Of a stretch of DNA of 33,286 nucleotides, positions 1 through 6,257 are shown piece by piece. The notes under the pieces are model-generated. The model searched no databases and was not told the origin of the DNA. It was given only the letters and a program-made list of their open reading frames with translations. Every line of letters begins with the position of its first letter. Position 1 is the first letter of the stretch. The position numbers and the translations under genes were made by a program. The stretch is from Acidobacteriota bacterium (GTDB lineage: Bacteria; Acidobacteriota; Terriglobia; Bryobacterales; Bryobacteraceae): contig CANIVU010000099.1 in assembly GCA_947470805.1 (NCBI GenBank), positions 1-33,286 on the forward strand, written 5' to 3'.

Positions 1-1
1 G

Positions 2-46
2 AATGTCGTAGCAGCCGAAAAGGGAACAGCAGATGCCAAAAAATGA
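2..46 (+). CDS. C-terminal tail of an upstream gene (partial)
   Basis: The second frame is open from the window edge and ends NVVAAEKGTADAKK-stop. It overlaps the next start codon by 14 bases, as in tightly packed operons. The tail is Lys/Ala-rich and too short to assign; since the next gene is a type VI sheath protein, another secretion-system component is an inference only. The sequence AAAAGGGA inside this tail would serve as the ribosome binding site of the next gene. Confidence 0.45.
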   Translation, partial: NVVAAEKGTADAKK

Positions 47-1529
47 CTATGCGGGCGTAGTGCTGGATGTAGAGCCGGGGAAACGAAGGATCGATGCAAC
101 CCCGGAGCCGGACTCTCCATTCCAGGTTCTCATTATGGGCGATTTTTCCGGACGCGCCAGCCGTGGCGTCGTCGAGCCTATCCTCGGCCGTCGCCCCCTC
201 TTCGTCGATCGGGATGAAATAGATAATCTCCCCGCCCGCCTGGGCGTTGATCTCCGCCTGCCTCTCTCCGGTGACCACGGCGCCGAACTGCGTCTGTCCT
301 TCGCCGAATTCGAGGACTTCCACGCAGATCGTATCTATGAGAAATGCGATCTCTTCCCCGCTCTCCGCGCCATGCGCAAGCGCCTGGAAAACCCGCAATC
401 GTTGAAAGAGACGACGGATGAAATCCTCGGCGGCCTCATCGCCGAGACCCGTCCCGAAGCCCGCGCGTCGAGCGATATCATCACCGGCAGCCTGCTCGAT
501 CAAATCGCCGACGAAGCCGAAGACCCCACACCGGCGAAGAAGGCGCGCCCCCGTGATCCGCTCCTGGCCTACGTCAAGGATCTGGTCGCCCCGCACCTGG
601 TCCCCGGCCAGGATCCGAAGCAGAAGGAACTGCTGGCCGAACTCGACGAAGAGGTGGGCCGCCAGATGCGAGCGATCCTCCACAACCCCCTCTTCCAGGG
701 CCTCGAAACCGCCTGGCGCGGTCTGGAATACGTGGTACGTCATGTCGAAACGGACTCCCAGTTAAAGATCTATATTCTCGACGTTTCGAAGGCCGAACTG
801 TTGGCCGATGTCGCCGCGACGAACGACCTTCGCCGCACCGGCCTCTTCCACCTCCTGGTCACCGCCACGCCGAACAAGGAGCCCTATTCGCTCCTGGGCT
901 TCGATTGTTTCTTCCGCCCCTGGATCGACGACATCGAACTCCTCGCCCGCGTCGCCATGCTCGCCGACTTCGCCGGCGCTCCCCTGCTCGCCGCCGCCGA
1001 CCCTTCCCTCCTCGGCGTCAAAGTCCCCGAGTACCTCGACGACAACAACGAGTGGGAGATCGACAATCCCATCTGGGACGAAATCCGTTCTCTCCCCGAA
1101 GCCCGCCGCATCGGCTTGACCATGCCCCGCGTTATCCTCCGCCAACCGTATGGCAAGGATTCCAGTCCCACGGAACGTTTCAAGTTCGAAGAAATGCCCG
1201 AAGGCTCCACCCATGCGCACTACCTTTGGGGAAACGGAATGTACCCCTGCGTGGCCCTGATCTGCCAGTCCTTCAGCGAAGAGAAATGGCACATGCGCCC
1301 CGGCCAGTTCCAGGACATCACCAGCCTCCCGCTCCACTCCTGGAAGGAATACGGCAACGTCGAATCCAAACCCTGCGCCGAAGTGTTGCTGACCCTCCGC
1401 GCCGCCGAGACGATGATCGCCCTGGGCCTCATGCCCATGCTGTCGATGAAAGGCTCCGACGCCGTCCGCGTCGGCATGTTCCAATCCATCGCCAAGCCCA
1501 ACGCCCCCCTCGAAGGCCGCTGGCGCTAA
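33..1529 (+). CDS. Type VI secretion contractile sheath protein, TssB-like plus TssC-like segments
   Basis: Sheath subunits TssB and TssC form the contractile tube that drives the Hcp/VgrG needle in type VI secretion. This 498-residue protein carries both signatures. Residues about 29-41 (PFQVLIMGDFSGR) and the following ~80 residues resemble the TssB/ImpB core. From about residue 185 it resembles TssC/ImpC, with AELDEEVGRQMRAILHNP and TAWRGLEYVV typical of that family. A hinge rich in Asp, Glu and Pro joins them. The C-terminus (MLSMKGSDAVRVGMFQSI...GRWR) differs from the canonical TssC end, so it may be a specialised sheath paralogue. The ATG lies 7 bases after AAAAGGGA. A strong terminator follows, so this is probably the last gene of its operon. 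The family call is firm; the fused arrangement is read by eye. Confidence 0.82.
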   Translation: MPKNDYAGVVLDVEPGKRRIDATPEPDSPFQVLIMGDFSGRASRGVVEPILGRRPLFVDRDEIDNLPARLGVDLRLPLSGDHGAELRLSFAEFEDFHADRIYEKCDLFPALRAMRKRLENPQSLKETTDEILGGLIAETRPEARASSDIITGSLLDQIADEAEDPTPAKKARPRDPLLAYVKDLVAPHLVPGQDPKQKELLAELDEEVGRQMRAILHNPLFQGLETAWRGLEYVVRHVETDSQLKIYILDVSKAELLADVAATNDLRRTGLFHLLVTATPNKEPYSLLGFDCFFRPWIDDIELLARVAMLADFAGAPLLAAADPSLLGVKVPEYLDDNNEWEIDNPIWDEIRSLPEARRIGLTMPRVILRQPYGKDSSPTERFKFEEMPEGSTHAHYLWGNGMYPCVALICQSFSEEKWHMRPGQFQDITSLPLHSWKEYGNVESKPCAEVLLTLRAAETMIALGLMPMLSMKGSDAVRVGMFQSIAKPNAPLEGRWR

Positions 1530-1561
1530 CCACTTTCCCACAGCTTTCCCACAGGGCCGTG

Positions 1562-1610
1562 CTACCGGAGAATTCCCAGAAGGAATTCTCCGGTAGTCAT
1601 ATTTTCTTCT
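1562..1610 (+). terminator. Intrinsic terminator after the type VI sheath gene
   Basis: A perfect 14-bp inverted repeat (CTACCGGAGAATTC at 1562-1575, its complement at 1583-1596) encloses a 7-base loop. It is followed by the T-rich stretch TCATATTTTCTTCTT. Very stable, and it ends just before the promoter of the next gene, insulating that gene. Confidence 0.88.
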
Positions 1611-1641
1611 TGACTGTACTAGTAAACTAGTACACTATAAT
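1610..1641 (+). promoter_or_regulatory. Promoter and palindromic operator of the GntR-slipin operon
   Basis: TTGACT (1610-1615) and TATAAT (1636-1641) resemble -35 and -10 boxes with a long 20-base spacer. The spacer is almost entirely the inverted repeat TGTACTAGTAAACTAGTACA (1615-1634), with perfect 8-base arms around TAAA. This matches the palindromic operators of YtrA-type GntR repressors and implies autoregulation by the gene it precedes. TATAAT ends only 5 bases before the ATG, so the transcript probably starts at or next to the start codon and is leaderless. Confidence 0.8.
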
Positions 1642-1646
1642 TCCAA

Positions 1647-2045
1647 ATGGCAGCCGCCGATCCCAAACCGAATTTTCAGTTCCGGCTCGATCTCGCCAGC
1701 GGTGTCCCCGTCTATCGCCAGTTGATTGAGCAGGTGCGCAACGGCATCGCCTTCGGCACGCTCCAAACCGGCAACCAACTTCCCACCGTCCGCCAGACCG
1801 CCGTCGACCTCGCCATCAACCCCAACACCGTCGTCCGCGCCTACCGCGAACTGGAAATCCGCGGCACCATCGAAACCCATCAAGGCACCGGCACCTTCGT
1901 CAGCACGCAGAAAATCGAGCGTGACGATACCGAGCGCCAACGCCAACTCGACCAGATCGTGAGCGACTTCGTCGCCCGCGCCAGCGCTGCCGGATTCAAG
2001 ATCGACGAACTCCTGGCCCGCCTCGCCGAAAGGAAATCCGCATGA
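1647..2045 (+). CDS. GntR-family transcriptional regulator, YtrA subfamily
   Basis: A 132-residue DNA-binding protein with an N-terminal winged helix (about residues 15-80; motifs VPVYRQLIEQVRNGIAFG, LPTVRQTAVDLAINPNTVVRAYRELE, GTGTFV) and a short helical C-terminal part of ~45 residues. This architecture and length fit the YtrA subfamily, which lacks a large ligand-binding domain and usually represses its own operon, often one encoding membrane proteins or transporters. No Shine-Dalgarno is visible and the -10 box nearly touches the ATG, so a leaderless mRNA is likely. Its stop overlaps the slipin start (ATGA), so the two are co-translated. The usual YtrA partner is an ABC transporter; here it is a slipin. 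Confidence 0.93.
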   Translation: MAAADPKPNFQFRLDLASGVPVYRQLIEQVRNGIAFGTLQTGNQLPTVRQTAVDLAINPNTVVRAYRELEIRGTIETHQGTGTFVSTQKIERDDTERQRQLDQIVSDFVARASAAGFKIDELLARLAERKSA

Positions 2046-2917
2046 AGATCGAGCAGTTGAACACCACCATCAGCCCCGTCGGCACCGTGCTGTGCGCCGC
2101 CAGCGTCCTCATCGGCTTCGGAGCCACGGTTCTACTACGCCACCCCTGGCCGCTGTTCCTGATGGGCCTCATCGGCGTCTACCTCCTGCTCGCCGTCCGC
2201 GTGGCTGACCAGTGGGAGCGCGTCGCCCTCCTCCGCCTCGGCCGCTTCCAGGGCATGCGGGGCCCCGGCATGTTCTGGATCATCCCCATCGTCGACACCG
2301 TCTCCACCGCGGTCGATCAACGCGTCCGCGTCGGCAACGTAAAAGCCGAATCGACTCTGACAAAGGACACCGTCCCCGTCAGCGTCGACGCCGTCTTCTT
2401 CTGGGTCGTCTGGGACGCGCAGAAGTCGATCCTCGAAGTGGAAAACTTCGAAGAGGCGATCGGCATGGCCGCACAAACCGCCCTCCGCGAATCCATCGGC
2501 CGGCACGAACTCGCCCAAATGATCACCCAGCGCGAATCCATCGGCGAAGAGCTGCAGAAGACGTTGGACGAGAAGACCAACCCCTGGGGCATCACGGTCC
2601 AATCCGTGGAAGTCCGCGACGTCCAGATCCCCCAAGCCCTCGAAGATGCCATGTCCCGCGAAGCCCAAGCCGAACGCGAACGCCGCGCCCGCATCATCTT
2701 CGGCCAGGCCGAAACCGAAGCCGCCGAAAAGTTCGTCGCCGCGTCGAAGTTCTACGAGGGCCACCCCATGGCCCTGCAACTCCGCGCCATGAACATGCTC
2801 TACGAAGCGATGAAGGAAAAGGGTGCCATGGTCGTCGTGCCCTCCACCGCGGTCGAGTCCCTCGGCCTCGGCGGCCAACTCAGCCTCGCCAAATTGAACC
2901 AGACAAATCCTGGGTGA
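2042..2917 (+). CDS. SPFH/stomatin-like membrane protein (slipin)
   Basis: A 291-residue protein with two hydrophobic N-terminal segments (about residues 13-32 and 35-51), then an SPFH domain: DQWERVALLRLGRF, RGPGMFWIIPIVDTV, RVRVGNVKAES, TLTKDTVPVSVDAVFFW. A charged coiled-coil (AMSREAQAERERRARIIFGQAETEAAEKF) follows. This is the classical slipin layout; such proteins oligomerise at the membrane and organise lipid or protein microdomains. Many slipins sit next to an NfeD protease-like gene, which is absent here. The ATG is inside the GntR stop codon (4-base overlap), so expression should follow the GntR operator. Confidence 0.92.
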   Translation: MKIEQLNTTISPVGTVLCAASVLIGFGATVLLRHPWPLFLMGLIGVYLLLAVRVADQWERVALLRLGRFQGMRGPGMFWIIPIVDTVSTAVDQRVRVGNVKAESTLTKDTVPVSVDAVFFWVVWDAQKSILEVENFEEAIGMAAQTALRESIGRHELAQMITQRESIGEELQKTLDEKTNPWGITVQSVEVRDVQIPQALEDAMSREAQAERERRARIIFGQAETEAAEKFVAASKFYEGHPMALQLRAMNMLYEAMKEKGAMVVVPSTAVESLGLGGQLSLAKLNQTNPG

Positions 2918-2933
2918 CTGTCACCCAGGATTT
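2905..2933. terminator. Perfect hairpin overlapping the slipin stop codon
   Basis: AAATCCTGGGTGAC (2905-2918) and its exact complement (2920-2933) are separated by one base, giving a 14-bp palindrome that contains the slipin stop codon. The right arm ends in ATTT but has no long T-tract. It may terminate transcription. The core GGTGACTGTC also occurs inverted at 25638-25647, so a REP-like dispersed element is an alternative. Confidence 0.6.
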
Positions 2934-3025
2934 GCCCGAGCCACGCCATACAATGGCCCGGGATCTGCGCCGGCAGCGCCGCGACACGACCCACCGGCAA
3001 CGACGCGGATTGGCTAGCCAACTAA

Positions 3026-3214
3026 CCCGCAATCGGCGCCACCGGCAGCACCACCTGGGATTTCACCACGCTCCCCAACGGTCTCCCCAGTGGCACCTGC
3101 TTCCACTTCAGCGACCTCGCTAACGGCGAAACCTTAACTCTCCGCGCCTACACACTGGCCAACACCGCCATCACCTCCGACTGCCTCGGCCCGGCCGCGC
3201 CCAAAGCCGAATAG
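3026..3214 (+). pseudogene. Remnant of a secreted-protein gene, 3' end only
   Basis: In the ~300-base gap between the slipin and the convergent DUF3667 gene, one frame from just after a TAA at 3023 reads through protein-like sequence: GSTTWDFTTLPNGLPSGTCF, then SDLANGETLTLRAYTLANT, ending LGPAAPKAE-stop. It has no start codon. The Thr/Asn/Gly-rich style with two cysteines resembles the many exported proteins of this organism. It looks like the surviving 3' end of a deleted gene; a chance open frame in G+C-rich DNA cannot be excluded. Confidence 0.35.
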
Positions 3215-3219
3215 AGGTA

Positions 3220-4044
3220 CTACTCCAACAGGGCCAACCGGAGGGCGGCCAGCACGACCAGTAACTCGGATACGGAGACGGCGCCCATGAGCGCCGCCGA
3301 CCGAAGGACCGCGGCCCACCACGCCCCGCCAGCCAGCCGCCGCATCGCCAACACCAGGTAGCCGATCTGCGCCACGATGCCCACCATCGGGTTGGCATGC
3401 GTCTTATCCACCACGCCAGTCAAAACGTAAACAAAACTGTAGTAGTGCAACGCCCAGATCAAGTGGGCCCCATAATACGGCTGCACCTTCCGCAGTAGCA
3501 GCATACTGAACCAGGCAAAGGCGGCCAACCCAAGATACTGCATAATCTTGAACATCCGCTGGAATCGGGCCCGCAACGCCGCTGCCTCGTCATCGGTCAA
3601 TCCGCGATCAAGCACCACCGCCCCTTGCGCCACCCCACCGGATACGGACTGCACCGTCGGCCGCTGCCCGATCAAAATACTCGTGCGGGCCGCCGAGGGC
3701 GTCACGAACAGCCGCAACCCCAGCGGCCCGGCCGCCTCCGGGGCCAGAATCAGCGATAGCGCCGTAACGATCAGAAAGATCCGCAACGGCCGCATCCACC
3801 GTCCGTGACGCCCTTCCCAATACTGCTGGGTCAACAGCCCCGGCTGCAAAAGCAACGCACGAAAACTCCGCCAGATCTTTCCGTCCAGGTGCGTGACCTC
3901 ATGCCAGAAGTCATGCGCCAGATGGCCCACCTGCAGGTCGTGCGAACCAACCCGTTTCTCCCCGCAAGCCCCGCAATAGCGCTCCGAAACCGTAGCGCCA
4001 CAACTCAGACACTCTGTCGCCCCGCTCTCCGGTCCCGAAGACAT
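3220..4044 (-). CDS. DUF3667 family membrane protein with N-terminal zinc ribbon
   Basis: A 274-residue protein beginning with a four-cysteine zinc ribbon (C12, C15, C24, C27: ECLSCG...YCGACGEKR). The family's conserved segment follows (LAHDFWHEVTHLDGKIWRS, LLLQPGLLTQQYWEGRHGRW) and then several membrane segments (IFLIVTALSLIL, YLGLAAFAWFSMLLL, YYSFVYVLTGV, LVLAMRRLAGG onward). DUF3667 proteins are inner-membrane proteins of unknown function common in Acidobacteria and Bacteroidetes. The gene stands alone, convergent with the slipin and divergent from the next membrane gene. Confidence 0.85.
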   Translation of the reverse strand: MSSGPESGATECLSCGATVSERYCGACGEKRVGSHDLQVGHLAHDFWHEVTHLDGKIWRSFRALLLQPGLLTQQYWEGRHGRWMRPLRIFLIVTALSLILAPEAAGPLGLRLFVTPSAARTSILIGQRPTVQSVSGGVAQGAVVLDRGLTDDEAAALRARFQRMFKIMQYLGLAAFAWFSMLLLRKVQPYYGAHLIWALHYYSFVYVLTGVVDKTHANPMVGIVAQIGYLVLAMRRLAGGAWWAAVLRSAALMGAVSVSELLVVLAALRLALLE

Positions 4045-4099
4045 AGGGACAGCATAACAGGTGGCGGCAACACGCCAGCCACAACGCTACACTACCCGT

Positions 4100-4660
4100 A
4101 TGGCGACTCTCCCCCCATGGCGCCGCACCCTCCCTGCAGCGCAACTCGCCTTCTTCCTCGGAGCCCTTACGCTCGGATGTCCGTATCTGAGGGTCGTCAT
4201 CGCGGAGTTCCGGCACCCGCCAGACCCAGCAGAAATTGCCTTTCAGCCGGAGTTCATCGACGGCGACATCTCGACGTGGGAGCAACTCGCCATTGGCGCC
4301 AATCTTCCCCCATGCTGGCTCGCCTCGATCACAATCGCGATCGCCGCCTCGTTCTTGCCATCTCTGACCGATACAGGCCGCAACGCTGAACTCGCCCAAC
4401 ACGCCCTGCAAGCCATCGCCATTCCAATCTTCTGGTACTGGCTCGGCGCGCGCCTCGACCGCCGCACCCCAGCGCGCCGACGCCATCCGCGCATCCTGGA
4501 GATCATCGCCTGGCTCCTTGCGATCGCGGTCGCATCCATTCTGCCGCTCAGCATGCTCTCCGGCTACAACCCCGCGATGCCAATCCTGATATGCTTCGCC
4601 GCCGCATGGCTCGCCTGCGCCGCACTCGCCCTCCGCAAAGCCAGGGTACCCGCAGCCTGA
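4100..4660 (+). CDS. Hypothetical membrane protein, about five transmembrane segments
   Basis: A 186-residue protein of unrecognised family. Hydrophobic stretches at about 11-30, 72-90, 102-118, 133-152 and 158-176 suggest an inner-membrane protein with an exported loop between the first two. An upstream ATG at 4061 would add 13 Arg/Thr-rich residues. The internal ATG is preferred because the upstream stretch does not look like coding sequence and TACACT (4088-4093), a possible -10 box, lies 6 bases before it, repeating the leaderless layout seen elsewhere. No clear -35 box is visible. Function unknown. Confidence 0.6.
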   Translation: MATLPPWRRTLPAAQLAFFLGALTLGCPYLRVVIAEFRHPPDPAEIAFQPEFIDGDISTWEQLAIGANLPPCWLASITIAIAASFLPSLTDTGRNAELAQHALQAIAIPIFWYWLGARLDRRTPARRRHPRILEIIAWLLAIAVASILPLSMLSGYNPAMPILICFAAAWLACAALALRKARVPAA

Positions 4661-4695
4661 CCGGCAGACGGCATAATCAAAGAGGCGTCCCATAC

Positions 4696-4923
4696 ATGGC
4701 ACGAATCTCTCAAAACGCGACAGTCCGAATCAGCGCAAAATCCATGGCCGTACTCACCGAACTGGCTCGACAACACGGCAAATCGAGACAATCCGTCCTC
4801 GAAGCCGCCATCGCCTCTTACCACCGGGATACACTCCTCGACGCCGCCAACACCGCCTTCGCCCGCCTGAAGGCCAACGCCCCCGCCTGGCAGGCTGAGC
4901 TTGCCGAACGCGCCCCGTTTTAA
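4696..4923 (+). CDS. Ribbon-helix-helix antitoxin-like protein, orphan
   Basis: A 75-residue protein: ATVRISAKSMAVLTELARQ, then GKSRQSVLEAAIASYHRD, the strand-helix-helix pattern of ribbon-helix-helix DNA-binding antitoxins, followed by a toxin-binding-like tail (ANTAFARLKANAPAWQAELAER). Relatives usually precede a MazF/PemK-type toxin. Here the tail stops shortly after AERAPF and the next gene is a convergent nucleoside hydrolase 38 bases away, so the toxin is missing. An AGAGG sequence ~11 bases upstream could be the ribosome binding site. The antitoxin may be a solitary survivor. Confidence 0.75.
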   Translation: MARISQNATVRISAKSMAVLTELARQHGKSRQSVLEAAIASYHRDTLLDAANTAFARLKANAPAWQAELAERAPF

Positions 4924-4961
4924 CCAAGCCCTACCAGCCAGGCTCCGCCACCACATAGCCC

Positions 4962-5933
4962 CTACCGCCGCGGCTCACTCGTCAACTGAATCATCGCCTC
5001 CAACGCCCGCGCCCGCTGGATATCATTCACAACCAAATACCGGTGCCGCCCCGCCGAATCAATCGTAAACGGCGTATTCCCCACCTCATCCACCCCAATC
5101 CGTCCCGCCGGCGACAGCGAAAAATACCCCCGCTCCGGCCGGATCGCATACAGCACCGCCGTCGGATCCCACGTCGCCCGGTCATACGGCATTTTCTTAT
5201 ACGCACGATACGAATCCACTACCGGATGATGCGCCACCCAGCCAAATTCATTCTCAATACTCGCCGCCGGAAACTGCATCGACAGCCCCACCTCAAACCC
5301 GCTCGCCACAATCGGCGACGGCCACTCGGCAAACAGCTTCTTCGCCGCCGGAATGTCGATCTTGATGTTGTATTCCGGCTGATTCTTCGGAAACGCCCCT
5401 CCCATCAAGCTCAAAAGCCGAACCTTCCGCCGCGCCAACTCCCGCCCCTCGGCCGTCTCCAACAGCCGCGCCAGATTCGTACTGAAACCCACCTGAATGA
5501 TCACAACAGATTGATCCGGCTGCGCCGCCAACACCCGTGTCAACAACGCCACCGCCTCCGGAGCCTCAGATCCACTAACAATCCGGCGCGGATACACCGG
5601 GCGCCCATCGGCATGCTTCATCCCGAGCGGCACGCTCAACATCGGCGCCGCCTCCGGCGTCTTCCCCTCCCGCACCATCCCCACCGGAATCCCGCCCCGG
5701 CCATAAAACACATTCATCGCGTCCACAAACGCCGCCGCCTCCGGATGCGCCTTGGTCACCGTCACCGCCAGCAACTCCGCCTCCCCCCGGCTCACAAAGG
5801 AGTGCAACATCGCCAGCGCCACCGCGTCATCGATGTCATTGCCCATGTCCGTATCGAAAATCACCCGAACCGGAGCCGCCGCCACACCCAGTCCCACCAG
5901 GCAAAGGAAGAGGAAAAGAAATCTCACGCCCAC
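4962..5933 (-). CDS. Secreted nucleoside hydrolase (IUNH family)
   Basis: Ribonucleoside hydrolases cleave the N-glycosidic bond of nucleosides to base and ribose. The active-site calcium motif is clear: IFDTDMGNDIDDAVALAM at residues 25-42. The conserved RKVRLLSLMGGAF and a C-terminal region with DPTAVLYAI agree with the family. Residues 1-20 (GVRFLFLFLCLVGLGVAAA) form a signal peptide, so the enzyme probably acts in the periplasm or outside, scavenging nucleosides. The length (323) is normal. The start is GTG; a second in-frame GTG two codons later is possible. It is monocistronic and divergent from the small protein gene at 6011. Confidence 0.9.
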   Translation of the reverse strand: MGVRFLFLFLCLVGLGVAAAPVRVIFDTDMGNDIDDAVALAMLHSFVSRGEAELLAVTVTKAHPEAAAFVDAMNVFYGRGGIPVGMVREGKTPEAAPMLSVPLGMKHADGRPVYPRRIVSGSEAPEAVALLTRVLAAQPDQSVVIIQVGFSTNLARLLETAEGRELARRKVRLLSLMGGAFPKNQPEYNIKIDIPAAKKLFAEWPSPIVASGFEVGLSMQFPAASIENEFGWVAHHPVVDSYRAYKKMPYDRATWDPTAVLYAIRPERGYFSLSPAGRIGVDEVGNTPFTIDSAGRHRYLVVNDIQRARALEAMIQLTSEPRR

Positions 5934-6010
5934 AGTCTATCCCAGGATTTTCCTAGAAACGCCTCTCACTTTTCCGTAACCCGTCGATACGTTCTCTAGG
6001 AGGAATCCGA

Positions 6011-6190
6011 ATGGCATCTATCAGCAGCGTCATCAACGCGAGTTCGATCTACGCATATGAGGCGCAGCAGGCAAAGACCCCACAAAAACCGACACAGCCA
6101 TACAACCCTACCGACACCGTCGAACTCAGCAAAGCCGCCCTCGCGGCGCTCACCTCCGGTGACAACGACAACGACGGCGACAAACAGTAA
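6011..6190 (+). CDS. Small hypothetical protein (59 residues) with strong RBS
   Basis: Begins MASISSVINASSIYAYEAQQ, continues with a Pro/Gln/Thr-rich linker and the segment DTVELSKAALAAL, and ends with the acidic tail GDNDNDGDKQ. A near-perfect AGGAGG lies 7 bases before the ATG and a strong terminator follows, so it is a real monocistronic gene although it falls below common gene-finder length limits. There is no signal peptide or membrane segment. Similar short proteins ending in GD.D.DGD are familiar from several bacterial groups, but I know no function. It is convergent with an HlyD-type adaptor gene; being its export substrate is speculation. Confidence 0.75.
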   Translation: MASISSVINASSIYAYEAQQAKTPQKPTQPYNPTDTVELSKAALAALTSGDNDNDGDKQ

Positions 6191-6200
6191 ATCAAACCCA

Positions 6201-6240
6201 AAAAACGCCAACGGCCTCCCCTGGACAGGGAGGCCGTTGT
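6201..6240. terminator. Bidirectional intrinsic terminator
   Basis: AACGGCCTCCC (6210-6220) and its exact complement (6228-6238) form an 11-bp stem around CTGGACA. On the minus strand the stem is followed by a run of T (complement of AAAAAA at 6201-6206 region), fitting termination of the HlyD gene. On the plus strand it follows the small gene by about 20 bases and ends in TTGTCATT. Confidence 0.8.
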
Positions 6241-6257
6241 CATTCAAAGAACCGAAA

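Noticed and set aside
2212-3123. 303-residue frame overlapping the slipin
   Set aside because: Arg/Pro-rich frame-shifted shadow without protein-like features.
5043-5999. 318-residue frame opposite the nucleoside hydrolase
   Set aside because: Extreme Arg/His/Pro content; antisense shadow of a gene with clear active-site motifs.
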